Counted from the stretch's first letter, positions 4,532-11,901 are shown. The stretch is 11,901 nucleotides of DNA from Bacteroidales bacterium (GCA_017527945.1 JAFXPL010000003.1:1-11901); one strand, 5' to 3'. The notes: generated by a model not told the origin, from the sequence alone. Numbers and translations are program-made.

Positions 4532-7078
4532 ATGCAAACAATAGACCAAATCCTCCCCAACAGCCGGCGCACCGTCCCGCAAATCTACATGTACGACGAC
4601 GTTGCCTTCCCAGGTTGGATCAAGATCGGGCAGACGGGCCGCCACGATGTGAACGAGCGCATCGACGAGCAACACCCCATCACCGAACCGTACAAGACCT
4701 ACCACCTGCTGTGGCACGACAACGCCTTCTATGCTGACGGCAGCGGCGAGAGCTTCGGCGACCACGACATCCACGACCTTCTGCGCCGCATGGGCAAGGA
4801 ACTCGTCGGCGAGTGGTGCCGCTGCTCCCTGCGCGAGGCCCAGGCCGCCTACGTGGCCGTGCGACACCGCGACACCCACGTGGAGACCGTGCGCGACCTC
4901 GACTACGACATGCGCGAGGAGCAGGCGCAGGCGGTGCAACAGACAGCCGACTACTTCGCCAGAATGGACCACGAGGAGCCCGATCGCCCCAGCCACTACC
5001 TTTGGAACGCCAAGATGCGCTTCGGCAAGACCTTCGCCACCTACCAGCTCGCCAAACGGATGGGAGCCAAGCGCGTATTAGTGCTCACCTTCAAGCCCGC
5101 CGTGGAGGACTCGTGGCGCGACGACCTCCTGCGCCACCGCGACTTCGAGGGTTGGAAATATTACAGCGAAAAATGGAGAGAAAAGGATGACACGAATGCC
5201 GTAGGGACGAATGATTATTCGCCTCTACAATCGCAACGTTCTGCCCCGTTGGTGGTGTTCGGCTCGTTCCAGGACTACCTCGGCCGGGACAAATACGGCA
5301 ACATCAAGGCCAAGAACGAGTGGGTACACAGCATCCACTGGGATCTGATCGTCTTGGACGAGTACCATTTCGGGGCGTGGAACGACAACGCCAAGAGTCT
5401 GCTCGACCTCGGGGATGCCGATGCCAAACGGCGTCAGGCGGAAGAAGATGCGGTGATGGGCGAGAGCGGCATCGACGTGGAGAGCGGGCGCGCCTGGGAC
5501 GACGAGGAGATCCCCATCACCGGCAAGCACTTCCTCTACCTCAGCGGCACCCCCTTCCGCGCCCTCGCCACGGGCGAGTTCATGGAAAGTCAGATCTTCA
5601 ACTGGACATATCAGGACGAACAGGCGCGGAAAGAGGCCGTCGGCGGTCCCTACTTGGAGATGCCCACCATGGTGATGATGACCTACCAGATGCCGCAGGA
5701 CCTCGGGGCGATGATTGAGCAGTGGGACATGGACGGCTTCGACCTCAACGAGTTCTTCCGTGCCGAAGGCAAGACTTTCGTGCACGAAAAGGCTGTGCAG
5801 AAGTGGCTCGACATTATCCGCGGCAAGGCACCGATCTTCGGCGACGGCAGCTCGCCGCTCAACGTGCACCCCGCGCTGCCCTTCGAGGACACGCGTCTGC
5901 TCGACCTTTGCGCCCACACGATGTGGTTTCTGCCCAACGTGGCCTCTTGCGATGCGATGGAGGCCCTGCTGCGCCGTCCGGCCAACGGGTTCTACCAGAA
6001 CTATACCATCATCAACTGCAGCGGCACGAAGGCCGGCATCGGCATAGACGCCCTCGGTCCCGTGCGCGAAGCCATGGGCGACAACCCGCTGAAGACCCGC
6101 ACCATCACGCTGACTTGCGGCAAACTGACCACGGGCGTCACCCTGCGCCCATTGGGTGGATTGCTGATGCTGCGCAACTGCTCCAGCCCCGAGACCTACT
6201 TCCAGACGGCCTTCCGGGTACAGAGTCCGTGGACAGTCCCCGACAAGGACGACCCCACGAAGCGCACTATCCTCAAGCCCACCTGCTACGTGTTCGACTT
6301 CGCCCCCAACCGTGCCCTGCGCGAGGTGGTGACCTACGCCAACCAGTTAGATGTCGATGGCAACCGCCGCATCACCGATAAAGTCGATGAGTTCATCAAC
6401 TTCCTGCCCATCCTGCAGTTCGACGGCAGCTCAATGAAACGGGTGGATGCCACCGAAATTCTCGACTTTGTAGATAACGGCACCAGCGGCACGCTTCTGG
6501 CCCGCCGCTGGAACAGCGCCCAACTGGTGAATGTGGATAACGCCACGCTGCAACGGGTGTTGGACAATCCCGAGGCATTGGCCACCATTATGAAAATCGA
6601 GGGTTTCCGCGCTTTGGGCAGCGACATCATCGAGAACATCGTCAACCGTGCGGAGAGAATCAAGAAACTGAAACGCGAGGCCGGCGAAGGCGGCGACAGC
6701 AAGAAGAAAAAGGAACTGACGCAGGAGGAGAAGGAGTACCGCTCCAAACGGCGCGAGGTGCAGGAGAAGCTGATGAAGTTCGCCACCCGAATCCCGATTT
6801 TCATGTATCTCACCGACTACCGCGAGGAGAGTTTGGAGGATGTCATCCGCAAGTTGGAACCCAAACTGTTCGAGCGCGTCACCGGTCTGACCATCGACGA
6901 TTTCGACCTGCTACTGCGCATCGGGGTCTTCAACCGCGCCTACATGAACGACGCCATCCTGAAGTTTCGCCGCTACGAAGACGCCTCCCTGTCCTACACC
7001 GGCGTCAACCGCCACGCCTCCGATACCCGTATCGGCCTGATGGACAGCACGGTGCCGATTGAGGCGATAGTGGATTAA
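4532..7078 (+). CDS. T5orf172/GIY-YIG nuclease-like and SF2 helicase fusion, restriction subunit
   Basis: This protein has 848 residues. Residues 17-110 resemble the T5orf172 branch of the GIY-YIG superfamily: QIYMY (17-21), IKIGQT (30-35), an Arg at 43 and a Trp at 95. The acid position before His81 is Asp77 where Glu is usual. A Q-motif-like Arg-Glu-Glu-Gln (128-131) precedes the helicase core. Core motifs are motif I MRFGKT (162-167), motif II DEYH (276-279), motif III SGTPF (338-342), motif V TTGVTL (533-538) and an unusual motif VI QTAFRVQSP (558-566). A charged, probably helical stretch lies at about 700-750. It most likely translocates along DNA and cleaves sites not methylated by the enzyme at 997-3139. 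No close promoter was recognised, so it may depend on read-through across the repeat block. Cleavage activity is inferred. Confidence 0.8.
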   Translation: MQTIDQILPNSRRTVPQIYMYDDVAFPGWIKIGQTGRHDVNERIDEQHPITEPYKTYHLLWHDNAFYADGSGESFGDHDIHDLLRRMGKELVGEWCRCSLREAQAAYVAVRHRDTHVETVRDLDYDMREEQAQAVQQTADYFARMDHEEPDRPSHYLWNAKMRFGKTFATYQLAKRMGAKRVLVLTFKPAVEDSWRDDLLRHRDFEGWKYYSEKWREKDDTNAVGTNDYSPLQSQRSAPLVVFGSFQDYLGRDKYGNIKAKNEWVHSIHWDLIVLDEYHFGAWNDNAKSLLDLGDADAKRRQAEEDAVMGESGIDVESGRAWDDEEIPITGKHFLYLSGTPFRALATGEFMESQIFNWTYQDEQARKEAVGGPYLEMPTMVMMTYQMPQDLGAMIEQWDMDGFDLNEFFRAEGKTFVHEKAVQKWLDIIRGKAPIFGDGSSPLNVHPALPFEDTRLLDLCAHTMWFLPNVASCDAMEALLRRPANGFYQNYTIINCSGTKAGIGIDALGPVREAMGDNPLKTRTITLTCGKLTTGVTLRPLGGLLMLRNCSSPETYFQTAFRVQSPWTVPDKDDPTKRTILKPTCYVFDFAPNRALREVVTYANQLDVDGNRRITDKVDEFINFLPILQFDGSSMKRVDATEILDFVDNGTSGTLLARRWNSAQLVNVDNATLQRVLDNPEALATIMKIEGFRALGSDIIENIVNRAERIKKLKREAGEGGDSKKKKELTQEEKEYRSKRREVQEKLMKFATRIPIFMYLTDYREESLEDVIRKLEPKLFERVTGLTIDDFDLLLRIGVFNRAYMNDAILKFRRYEDASLSYTGVNRHASDTRIGLMDSTVPIEAIVD

Positions 7079-7125
7079 AGATTGTTGACATCTTCCCATC
7101 CATCCGAATCATTACCTCCCCCACC

Positions 7126-8106
7126 CTACACGAAGAACAAGCACACCCCCGCCACGCTGACGACGGCGCCGATGACCTCGCGGACCGTCACTTTCTGGTG
7201 GAACAGGATGGCCGAGGGGGCGATGATGAGGATGGGCGTGAGCGCGAAGATGGTCTGCGCGATGCCTGCGGAAGTGTACATCGTGGCCAACAGCGACGCG
7301 CTGACCCCAATGAACGGCCCAAAGATGGTGGAGGCGAACACGCATCCCATCGCCTTGCGGTCGCGGACGGCACTGCGCAGCTTCGCCAGACCGTCTTTGC
7401 TGAACAGCATCAGCGAGAGGAAAAAGCCCGCCAGCCCGATGTAGGCGCGGATGGTGGTGGCGGCGAAAGGCACGCAGATGCTGACCGGCAACGGCAGCAA
7501 CGCGCCTTCAAAGACCGCATCCTGGGAAATGTTGAGCGCCGTGAGCGCCGCTTCGTAGTGTTGAAGTCCCATCTTGCTGAGTACCAGTCCGAAACCTTGA
7601 CAGATGCCGGCCATTGCCGCGTAGAAGATGCCCTTGGCGGGCAGCTTGAAACGCAGTCCGTGATGCTCCGAATCATCGTTTTTCGAGAGAATAGACAGGG
7701 CAATGCCGCTCAAGGTAACCACCATTCCGAGGATGGCGACCGGGCGCATCTGCTCGCCGAGGAGGATTCGTCCCGTGAGTGCCGCCGTAGGGGCCGAAAG
7801 GGTCATGAAGAGCTGGCCGAAGCGCGACCCGATGTGGATGTAGCCCTGCATCAGGCAGTAGTCGCCGATGACGTAGCCGACCACGCCCGAGAGCAGCAGC
7901 CAGCCCCACGTGCCGCCGTCGGCGTGGCGCGGGTAGGGCACGCCCATCACCAACCAGAGCGTGAGGACGAGGAAGCACAGCGACATCGTCATCCGGATCG
8001 TGTTGAACGGCAACGAGCCCATCCGCTTCGAGCCCACTTCCGCGAAAAGCGCGGTGGCGGTCCACGAAAGGGCGACGAACAGGGAAATCAGCTCACCGAG
8101 AAACAT
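7126..8106 (-). CDS. EamA/DMT-family membrane transporter
   Basis: A 326-residue, very hydrophobic protein with about ten predicted membrane segments arranged as two repeated halves, the drug/metabolite transporter layout. The first half ends with a helix rich in Ser-Gly-Ile-Ala-Leu (about 133-145) and the second with GAVVSVAGVCLFFV at the C-terminus. The Pro/Thr-rich loop (SAPTAALTG) followed by a Leu-Gly-Glu is typical of EamA proteins, which export metabolites or amino acids across the inner membrane. The substrate is unknown. It is GC-rich like the hydrolase and lipoprotein genes and unlike the AT-rich cassette immediately upstream on the same strand. It converges on the helicase gene; the 47-bp gap between stops shows no strong terminator hairpin. 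Confidence 0.85.
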   Translation of the reverse strand: MFLGELISLFVALSWTATALFAEVGSKRMGSLPFNTIRMTMSLCFLVLTLWLVMGVPYPRHADGGTWGWLLLSGVVGYVIGDYCLMQGYIHIGSRFGQLFMTLSAPTAALTGRILLGEQMRPVAILGMVVTLSGIALSILSKNDDSEHHGLRFKLPAKGIFYAAMAGICQGFGLVLSKMGLQHYEAALTALNISQDAVFEGALLPLPVSICVPFAATTIRAYIGLAGFFLSLMLFSKDGLAKLRSAVRDRKAMGCVFASTIFGPFIGVSASLLATMYTSAGIAQTIFALTPILIIAPSAILFHQKVTVREVIGAVVSVAGVCLFFV

Positions 8107-8123
8107 GGGTTAGGGGTTTAGGG

Positions 8124-8201
8124 TTATTTGACCTTCTTGATACGCTCGTCGCGTTCGGGGCTGACTACATCGGAGAGGAGGGAAGACATTTGGGAAATCA
8201 T
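8124..8201 (-). CDS. 25-codon ORF, possible remnant or short peptide
   Basis: A small frame starts at ATG 8201 and ends at TAA 8124, 17 nt before the transporter start, and reads MISQMSSLLSDVVSPERDE followed by six mostly charged residues. It has the GC-rich codon use of the flanking genes although it abuts the AT-rich nuclease gene. An in-frame stop lies three codons upstream. It could be a genuine micro-protein cotranscribed with the transporter. It could also be the leftover of a gene cut when the Septu-like cassette arrived. I do not recognise the sequence. Confidence 0.3.
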   Translation of the reverse strand: MISQMSSLLSDVVSPERDERIKKVK

Positions 8202-8215
8202 TCTGTATTATCTGA

Positions 8216-8860
8216 TTATGCCGTTTTATTCCAAATGATATCTGCAGCAAAGACTTGGCTCAAAGTGCGGTCGCTTTTAATAATCCAATACTTGAAGCCC
8301 AACAGCTCTTTAGTGATAGATAATTCATCTCTGACGGCTTTTGCGGTTTCAGGTGTTGGAGATTCCTGATACTTCATAACCAAATCTGTGAACCTATTCA
8401 TAACACTTACTGCTTGCTCGAAAAAGCGTTCCTCTTTAGTTGTTCTTGGTTGATTGGTACCATTGTAAATCCTACTTAACAATTCTGCGGTTTCGTTATG
8501 TTGTTCATCGTTGATTATTGACAAAAAGACTGCTTTTTTATTTGCAAAATCAATAAAATGCTCGATTTCATCCTCTATGTTGCAATCTTTTGGCACAAGA
8601 GTGTTGTCGAAAGAATCCGACTTCTTTCTATTGCAATAGCCGCAACCCATATATAAATTGTTCCAATCCTGCACCAAATCTGGAAAATTGTGTGTGCTTT
8701 TATGATGCTCTATCTCGAAATCCGTGTCACGTTTTCTCTCACACAAGTAGCATTTGTCATTTTGATCTGCGAGCAGCTGTTGTTTAACATCTTCTCCATC
8801 GTATCTTGAAGTTGTATTTAAAGACGATGGCGCGTTATGACTTTTCTTTACTCTAATCAT
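8216..8860 (-). CDS. ptuB: HNH endonuclease, PtuB-like (Septu-type defence)
   Basis: This 214-residue protein has a zinc-supported HNH fold near the N-terminus: C37 and C40 in CYLC, then EHH (51-53), then Asn-Asn (67-68), then C73-x-x-C76 followed by Asn77. The segment from Glu51 to Asp82 is the metal-binding and catalytic region. The rest (about 90-214) is helical with no recognised motif. HNH proteins of this size next to an ABC-type ATPase are the PtuB partner of Septu, also found as effectors with some retrons. Here the ATPase gene lies immediately upstream with a 4-nt gap on the same strand. The expected role is cleavage of DNA once released or activated during phage infection. No reverse transcriptase lies in the window, so this is plain Septu, not a retron module, as far as visible. 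Confidence 0.8.
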   Translation of the reverse strand: MIRVKKSHNAPSSLNTTSRYDGEDVKQQLLADQNDKCYLCERKRDTDFEIEHHKSTHNFPDLVQDWNNLYMGCGYCNRKKSDSFDNTLVPKDCNIEDEIEHFIDFANKKAVFLSIINDEQHNETAELLSRIYNGTNQPRTTKEERFFEQAVSVMNRFTDLVMKYQESPTPETAKAVRDELSITKELLGFKYWIIKSDRTLSQVFAADIIWNKTA

Positions 8861-8864
8861 TATC

Positions 8865-10055
8865 TTACAGGTTCTTGAGTTTATCTGAGTTTTGGATCAT
8901 TAACTGACGAAAGCCGCCAACAATCAAAGGGGAGGCTGTTTCGGAAATTTTTTCAAATTCGGATTTCAATTGTCTGATTGCCACCTTGTCGGCATCCGTC
9001 AATATCTTTTTTTCGAGCAAACTTTTTAGTGTCCCCAACTGCATTTCGGCATAACTCGAGGGTGTTCTAACGCCGAAATACCCTTCTGCCAGCGATTCGT
9101 ATGAGTATTCAGTCAAATTATCCAACACTTTCCTGTGTTCCAAATCAAACGCAACAGCATCTGGCATTGAATTCAAAACGAACGGGGAATGGGTGGTGAC
9201 AATAAATTGGATGTTGGGGAATGTCTTTGTCAAGAATGGCATGATAATCCGTTGCAATTCAAGATGCAAATGGGTTTCAATCTCGTCAATCAAGACAATG
9301 CCCTCCTTTTTGTATGCATCAGATAGTTTACTCCCATGCTGCATTTTCAAAATCAGATCGGAAACGATATTGATAGCAGCTTTGAAACCATCGGACATTT
9401 CATTAAAACCGAATTTTTGTTCTCCCAACACTATCTTGAACGAATACTTGTTCTCCTGATCAAAATCCAGCCTCAAATCATCATTCAAAAAGATACCTTT
9501 AAGCACTGATTCAAAACCTTTGAACCAAGCTTTTATGGACTGTTCACGTTCTTTATTTTGATCACTGATTGCCAATAGTTCCTGAAACTTCAAGTCCACA
9601 AGAAACTTGATAAATTGGTCAGAAACTGTTTCGCGTACGTTACTGACATCTCCCACCAGTGGCTTTTGAGGTGAATCCGGTTCTATCATTTTGACGTGAC
9701 GGTCAGCCTGATAAAGAGCCATGATGAAATCCCCTTTCCTGTATTGTTGTGCAATATATGCTAGACTGATGATGTCACATTTGATATTGTTGCCTGCATA
9801 ACCATATTTATTGACATTGTCGATTTCATACTCCCGTTGTTGCAACGAATATCTGCCTCTAAGCATGACTTCAACATCCTTATCGTTTGGCAATTGTTCC
9901 AAAAGGTTGGCGATAGCATCCAACAGCACTGTTTTTCCGCTCCCATTCTTGCCCGTAATGATAAGATGCGGATACTTTGCGTCGGCAATTGGGATGTCAA
10001 AGTTCTCCAGATGGAACAATTTGTTAATATGAATATTTTTGATGAAGTAATTCAT
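8865..10055 (-). CDS. ptuA: AAA/ABC-type ATPase, PtuA-like (Septu-type defence)
   Basis: A 396-residue ATPase of the SMC/OLD-like ABC class. Walker A is GKNGSGKT (35-42). A signature-like NEMSDG stands at 218-223, Walker B GIVLIDE at 252-258 and the H-loop TTHS at 287-290. The spacing is that of AAA_15/AAA_21 proteins with a helical insert between Walker A and the signature. No nuclease (Toprim) domain follows, which separates it from OLD-family nucleases and fits PtuA, which works with a separate HNH protein. The ATG at 10055 starts directly with the short strand-helix before Walker A. The gene is AT-rich, like the downstream nuclease and unlike its other neighbours, so the pair probably arrived as one cassette. 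Transcription probably begins near 10172. Confidence 0.8.
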   Translation of the reverse strand: MNYFIKNIHINKLFHLENFDIPIADAKYPHLIITGKNGSGKTVLLDAIANLLEQLPNDKDVEVMLRGRYSLQQREYEIDNVNKYGYAGNNIKCDIISLAYIAQQYRKGDFIMALYQADRHVKMIEPDSPQKPLVGDVSNVRETVSDQFIKFLVDLKFQELLAISDQNKEREQSIKAWFKGFESVLKGIFLNDDLRLDFDQENKYSFKIVLGEQKFGFNEMSDGFKAAINIVSDLILKMQHGSKLSDAYKKEGIVLIDEIETHLHLELQRIIMPFLTKTFPNIQFIVTTHSPFVLNSMPDAVAFDLEHRKVLDNLTEYSYESLAEGYFGVRTPSSYAEMQLGTLKSLLEKKILTDADKVAIRQLKSEFEKISETASPLIVGGFRQLMIQNSDKLKNL

Positions 10056-10178
10056 AATAATATCGGTTAGTTTTTATTCATAAAGGTCTGTTTCGGTTTA
10101 TTGTCGTTGCATTCAGCCACTTTCTTGATGGTTTAGTTGGTCTGCTTCTCGTCATTCAGCTTTAGAAATTTGAAATGG

Positions 10179-10186
10179 CAAAGATA
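10179..10186 (-). promoter_or_regulatory. Probable -7 box for the Septu-like operon
   Basis: On the minus strand this reads TATCTTTG, identical to the -7 box at 749-756 and also followed by C. No TTTG lies at the right distance upstream, where the sequence is the end of the hydrolase gene, so the match is half a promoter. It leaves a leader of about 115 nt before the ATPase start. Confidence 0.45.
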
Positions 10187-10212
10187 CACTTTTCTTTGGT
10201 TGAGGTGAATTC

Positions 10213-10959
10213 TCAAAGACAAACCCGCATCATCGCCCGTATCCTCCGCGCCACCTCATCCGGACGGTCCACCAGCAGCTGGCCGTGGTTCATCTTCTCG
10301 AAGACCTCTACGTGCGCTTCTGGACAGAGAGACAGCAAGTGTTTGACCTGCGGCTTCGCGACAAAAGCTTCCTTGGTACCGTGCCAATAGTGGATGTCGG
10401 CTCCGTGAATAGATTCCAATTTACTGGTATATACCGACTTGTACCCATCCAACACCGCGCGGGTCTTCCCCGACGGATAGACCTTCCTGACCTCATCCAA
10501 CAGCACATCGAAGTAGTGCGAGTGGAATACCCAGCGCCAGAAGCCGGTCCAGTGGTAGCAGGTCCACACGTTGAGGGCCTGGTAGTGGCGAAGCGGTCCC
10601 ACGGTCCACCTGGGCAGCGGTAACAGCGGTGCAGCATCCATGATGGCGTGGTCGATGACGATTTCGTTGCGTTCCAGCATCCGCGAGAGGATTTTCCCGC
10701 CCAAGGAGAGCCCGTAGGCAACATCCAACCGCCCACCGAGATTCTCCTGCACATAGCGGATAGCCTGCGCGGCCTGGTCATCGACGGAGGTGAATCGGGA
10801 GGGCTTGCCGAGCAGAAAGCCGTCAATATCCGCCGTTACAATATGAAAATCCTCCTTCAGCAGCTCCACCAACGGAAGGAAAATCTCGTGCGAGACTCCC
10901 AAACCGGGAAGCAGCAGGAGGGTCGGTTTCTCGGGAATGCCGTAAAGGTGGAAGTCCAT
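10213..10959 (-). CDS. Alpha/beta-hydrolase fold protein
   Basis: A 248-residue soluble hydrolase. The N-terminal LLLLPGLG (24-31 region of the fold) is the oxyanion-hole strand-loop. The nucleophile elbow is GLSLGG with Ser85. The catalytic His is most likely His225 in MNHGQLL, and the acid is probably Glu197 after HGTKE. A Trp-rich cap (about 120-150) covers the likely pocket. The family includes esterases, lipases and C-C hydrolases; the substrate cannot be deduced. No signal peptide is visible, so it should be cytoplasmic. It starts 30 nt after the lipoprotein stop on the same strand, so the two may be cotranscribed. It ends 157 nt before the AT-rich Septu-like operon, so it marks the original, GC-rich chromosome on that side. 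Confidence 0.85.
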   Translation of the reverse strand: MDFHLYGIPEKPTLLLLPGLGVSHEIFLPLVELLKEDFHIVTADIDGFLLGKPSRFTSVDDQAAQAIRYVQENLGGRLDVAYGLSLGGKILSRMLERNEIVIDHAIMDAAPLLPLPRWTVGPLRHYQALNVWTCYHWTGFWRWVFHSHYFDVLLDEVRKVYPSGKTRAVLDGYKSVYTSKLESIHGADIHYWHGTKEAFVAKPQVKHLLSLCPEAHVEVFEKMNHGQLLVDRPDEVARRIRAMMRVCL

Positions 10960-10989
10960 AAATCGATGAATTGTTTGGAACTACGGCTA

Positions 10990-11745
10990 TTAGCGCGGCT
11001 TGACAACCGATCCGCCGGAGGCAGGGCAGTTGACGACCGGATGGCACTCATCGGAAATAGCGCCGTAAGTGAGCATACTGCCGCCACTAAGCTCCACATT
11101 CAAATCTGAGCAGACCGTGACATCGGCTTTGCTGGCACCGCTCATGTGCCCTTGCACCGCCATGGTCTCAAGACGAGCGGCTTCCAACTGACTGCCGCCA
11201 CTGAGGTCGATTTCCATCCTGCGTTGGCAATAGCCGCCAACCGTGACAGAGGACGCGCCCGAGAGGGCAACATCAAATTTTTGGGATTTGGCATAACCCG
11301 AATAAATCGATGCACCCGAAAGATCCATTTGGAGGTCGTCGGCTGTAACATCCCCCCTAAGGACAGATGCGCCGGAAAGATCGACCGCCACATGCTCACC
11401 GAGAAGGTCACCCGTAAACGAAGAGGCCCCGCTAAGGTCCAGTTTACGAAGAACGGCTGCCGGGATGACCGCCTTCGCCTTTCCGCTATAGTTTGTGGTC
11501 GGCTTAAATCCGATTTGCAATTCGCCGTCAACGACTTTCACCACCACCCTATCGTGCGCAAGCTCGCCCACGGTAACGACCACATCCTCCACCTGGTCGC
11601 TCATGGTCACCTGAAAGCCGCCGCTGGCCTCAAGCCCTGTGAAAGGAGCATTGACGGGATAGTCTCGGGAGGTGGGAGTACCCCAATCTTTTGTGCATCC
11701 GAAAAAAAAGATGCTCAACGACACCAGAATGACAATGTTTTTCAT
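10990..11745 (-). CDS. Lipoprotein with head-GIN/DUF2807 repeats
   Basis: A 251-residue exported protein. The N-terminus MKNIVILVSLSIFFFGC is a short lipoprotein signal with Cys17 as the lipid-bearing residue. The body is a ladder of repeats with Leu-Ser-Gly-Ala/Gly-Ser recurring about every 20 residues, the beta-solenoid typical of the putative auto-transporter adhesin head-GIN domain (DUF2807), common in Bacteroidota. It is likely displayed in the periplasm or on the outer membrane; the function is unknown. An upstream in-frame ATG at 11763 would leave almost no leader after the promoter at 11775-11782 and would spoil the signal peptide, so 11745 is preferred. Two or more Cys pairs near the C-terminus may form disulfides. 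Confidence 0.85.
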   Translation of the reverse strand: MKNIVILVSLSIFFFGCTKDWGTPTSRDYPVNAPFTGLEASGGFQVTMSDQVEDVVVTVGELAHDRVVVKVVDGELQIGFKPTTNYSGKAKAVIPAAVLRKLDLSGASSFTGDLLGEHVAVDLSGASVLRGDVTADDLQMDLSGASIYSGYAKSQKFDVALSGASSVTVGGYCQRRMEIDLSGGSQLEAARLETMAVQGHMSGASKADVTVCSDLNVELSGGSMLTYGAISDECHPVVNCPASGGSVVKPR

Positions 11746-11774
11746 AATTCGATATATAAACAATTAATATTCGG

Positions 11775-11782
11775 CAAAAGTA
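11775..11782 (-). promoter_or_regulatory. Probable -7 box of the lipoprotein gene
   Basis: Reads TACTTTTG on the minus strand, fitting TAnnTTTG. The expected start is near 11768, about 23 nt before the ATG at 11745. The -33 region is T-rich but has no exact TTTG at the right distance. Confidence 0.45.
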
Positions 11783-11827
11783 CAATTTTTGTTTTAAAAA
11801 CAGGGTCATCACGAATGGCGAGGCATT

Positions 11828-11901
11828 TCAGGCGTGCGTGCTTCGGTAGGCTTCCAATCGTTGATTCAACAGGTCAAGGAGTTCCTGGGGTTTCATCGAC
11901 A
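11828..11901 (-). CDS. 3' end of an unidentified gene
   Basis: A minus-strand frame enters from the right edge and stops at 11828. It reads Ser-Met-Lys-Pro-Gln-Glu-Leu-Leu-Asp-Leu-Leu and ends Tyr-Arg-Ser-Thr-His-Ala, an amphipathic helix-like tail of 23 residues. It is too short to identify. A start at 11896 inside the fragment is possible but would give only a 22-residue peptide, so a C-terminus is more likely. Confidence 0.4.
   Translation of the reverse strand, partial: SMKPQELLDLLNQRLEAYRSTHA

Noticed and set aside
3144..4544. 466-codon plus-strand open frame spanning the repeat block
   Set aside because: It runs through the 18-bp array and antisense to the transposase gene, with low-complexity Arg/His/Thr-rich translation and no domain. 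The frame is open because the repeats are multiples of three without stops.
5225..5917. Long minus-strand frames inside the helicase gene
   Set aside because: They are shadows of a GC-rich coding region in the other strand, with no motif or separate promoter.
7079..7125. Bidirectional terminator between the convergent helicase and transporter genes
   Set aside because: Only a 4-bp stem is possible and there is no T-tract.
8107..8127. Telomere-like GGGTTAGGGGTTTAGGG sequence as a G-quadruplex
   Set aside because: Only three G-runs are present; four are needed for an intramolecular quadruplex. It is probably chance in a short intergenic gap.

Overview
The window looks like a defence-rich accessory segment of a Bacteroidota (probably Bacteroidales) chromosome. 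The evidence is three promoter boxes of the Bacteroidota type (TAnnTTTG, one with a well-spaced TTTG upstream), a lipoprotein of the head-GIN/DUF2807 type that is common in this phylum, and AT-rich regions ahead of start codons instead of strong Shine-Dalgarno sites. No species can be named. Base composition is patchy: GC-rich genes flank two blocks that are clearly more AT-rich.

Layout on the plus strand. Positions 1-699 hold the 3' part of a PfkB-type sugar/nucleoside kinase. A Bacteroidota promoter (725-756) then drives a leader of about 235 nt that contains a 111-bp nested hairpin (864-974). Next come two overlapping genes: a small DNA methyltransferase subunit with the SAM motif but no NPPY (997-1656), and an Eco57I-like N6-adenine methyltransferase with NPPY (1643-3139). 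A non-coding block of about 1.4 kb follows (3140-4531). It is packed with hairpins, an 18-bp tandem array, long direct repeats and a minus-strand IS200/IS605-type Y1 transposase gene. The plus strand resumes with a large protein joining a T5orf172/GIY-YIG nuclease-like domain to an SF2 helicase (4532-7078). I read the two methyltransferase genes and this gene as one restriction-modification-like system: A and B mark the host DNA, and the nuclease-helicase attacks unmarked DNA. The repeat block separates the marking genes from the attacking gene.

Layout on the minus strand, right to left. There is the end of an unidentified gene (11828-11901), a DUF2807 lipoprotein (10990-11745), an alpha/beta hydrolase (10213-10959), an AT-rich two-gene Septu-like cassette (PtuA-like ATPase 8865-10055, PtuB-like HNH nuclease 8216-8860), a 25-codon ORF that may be a remnant (8124-8201), and an EamA/DMT-family membrane transporter (7126-8106). 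The transporter converges on the helicase gene.

The strongest leads for something undescribed are: the long leader hairpin with a mutually exclusive pairing over the methyltransferase start codon; the split-methyltransferase plus nuclease-helicase set itself; the apparent replacement of the catalytic/target-recognition segment of the second methyltransferase by AT-rich DNA; and the hairpin family, one copy of which lies inside a coding region.
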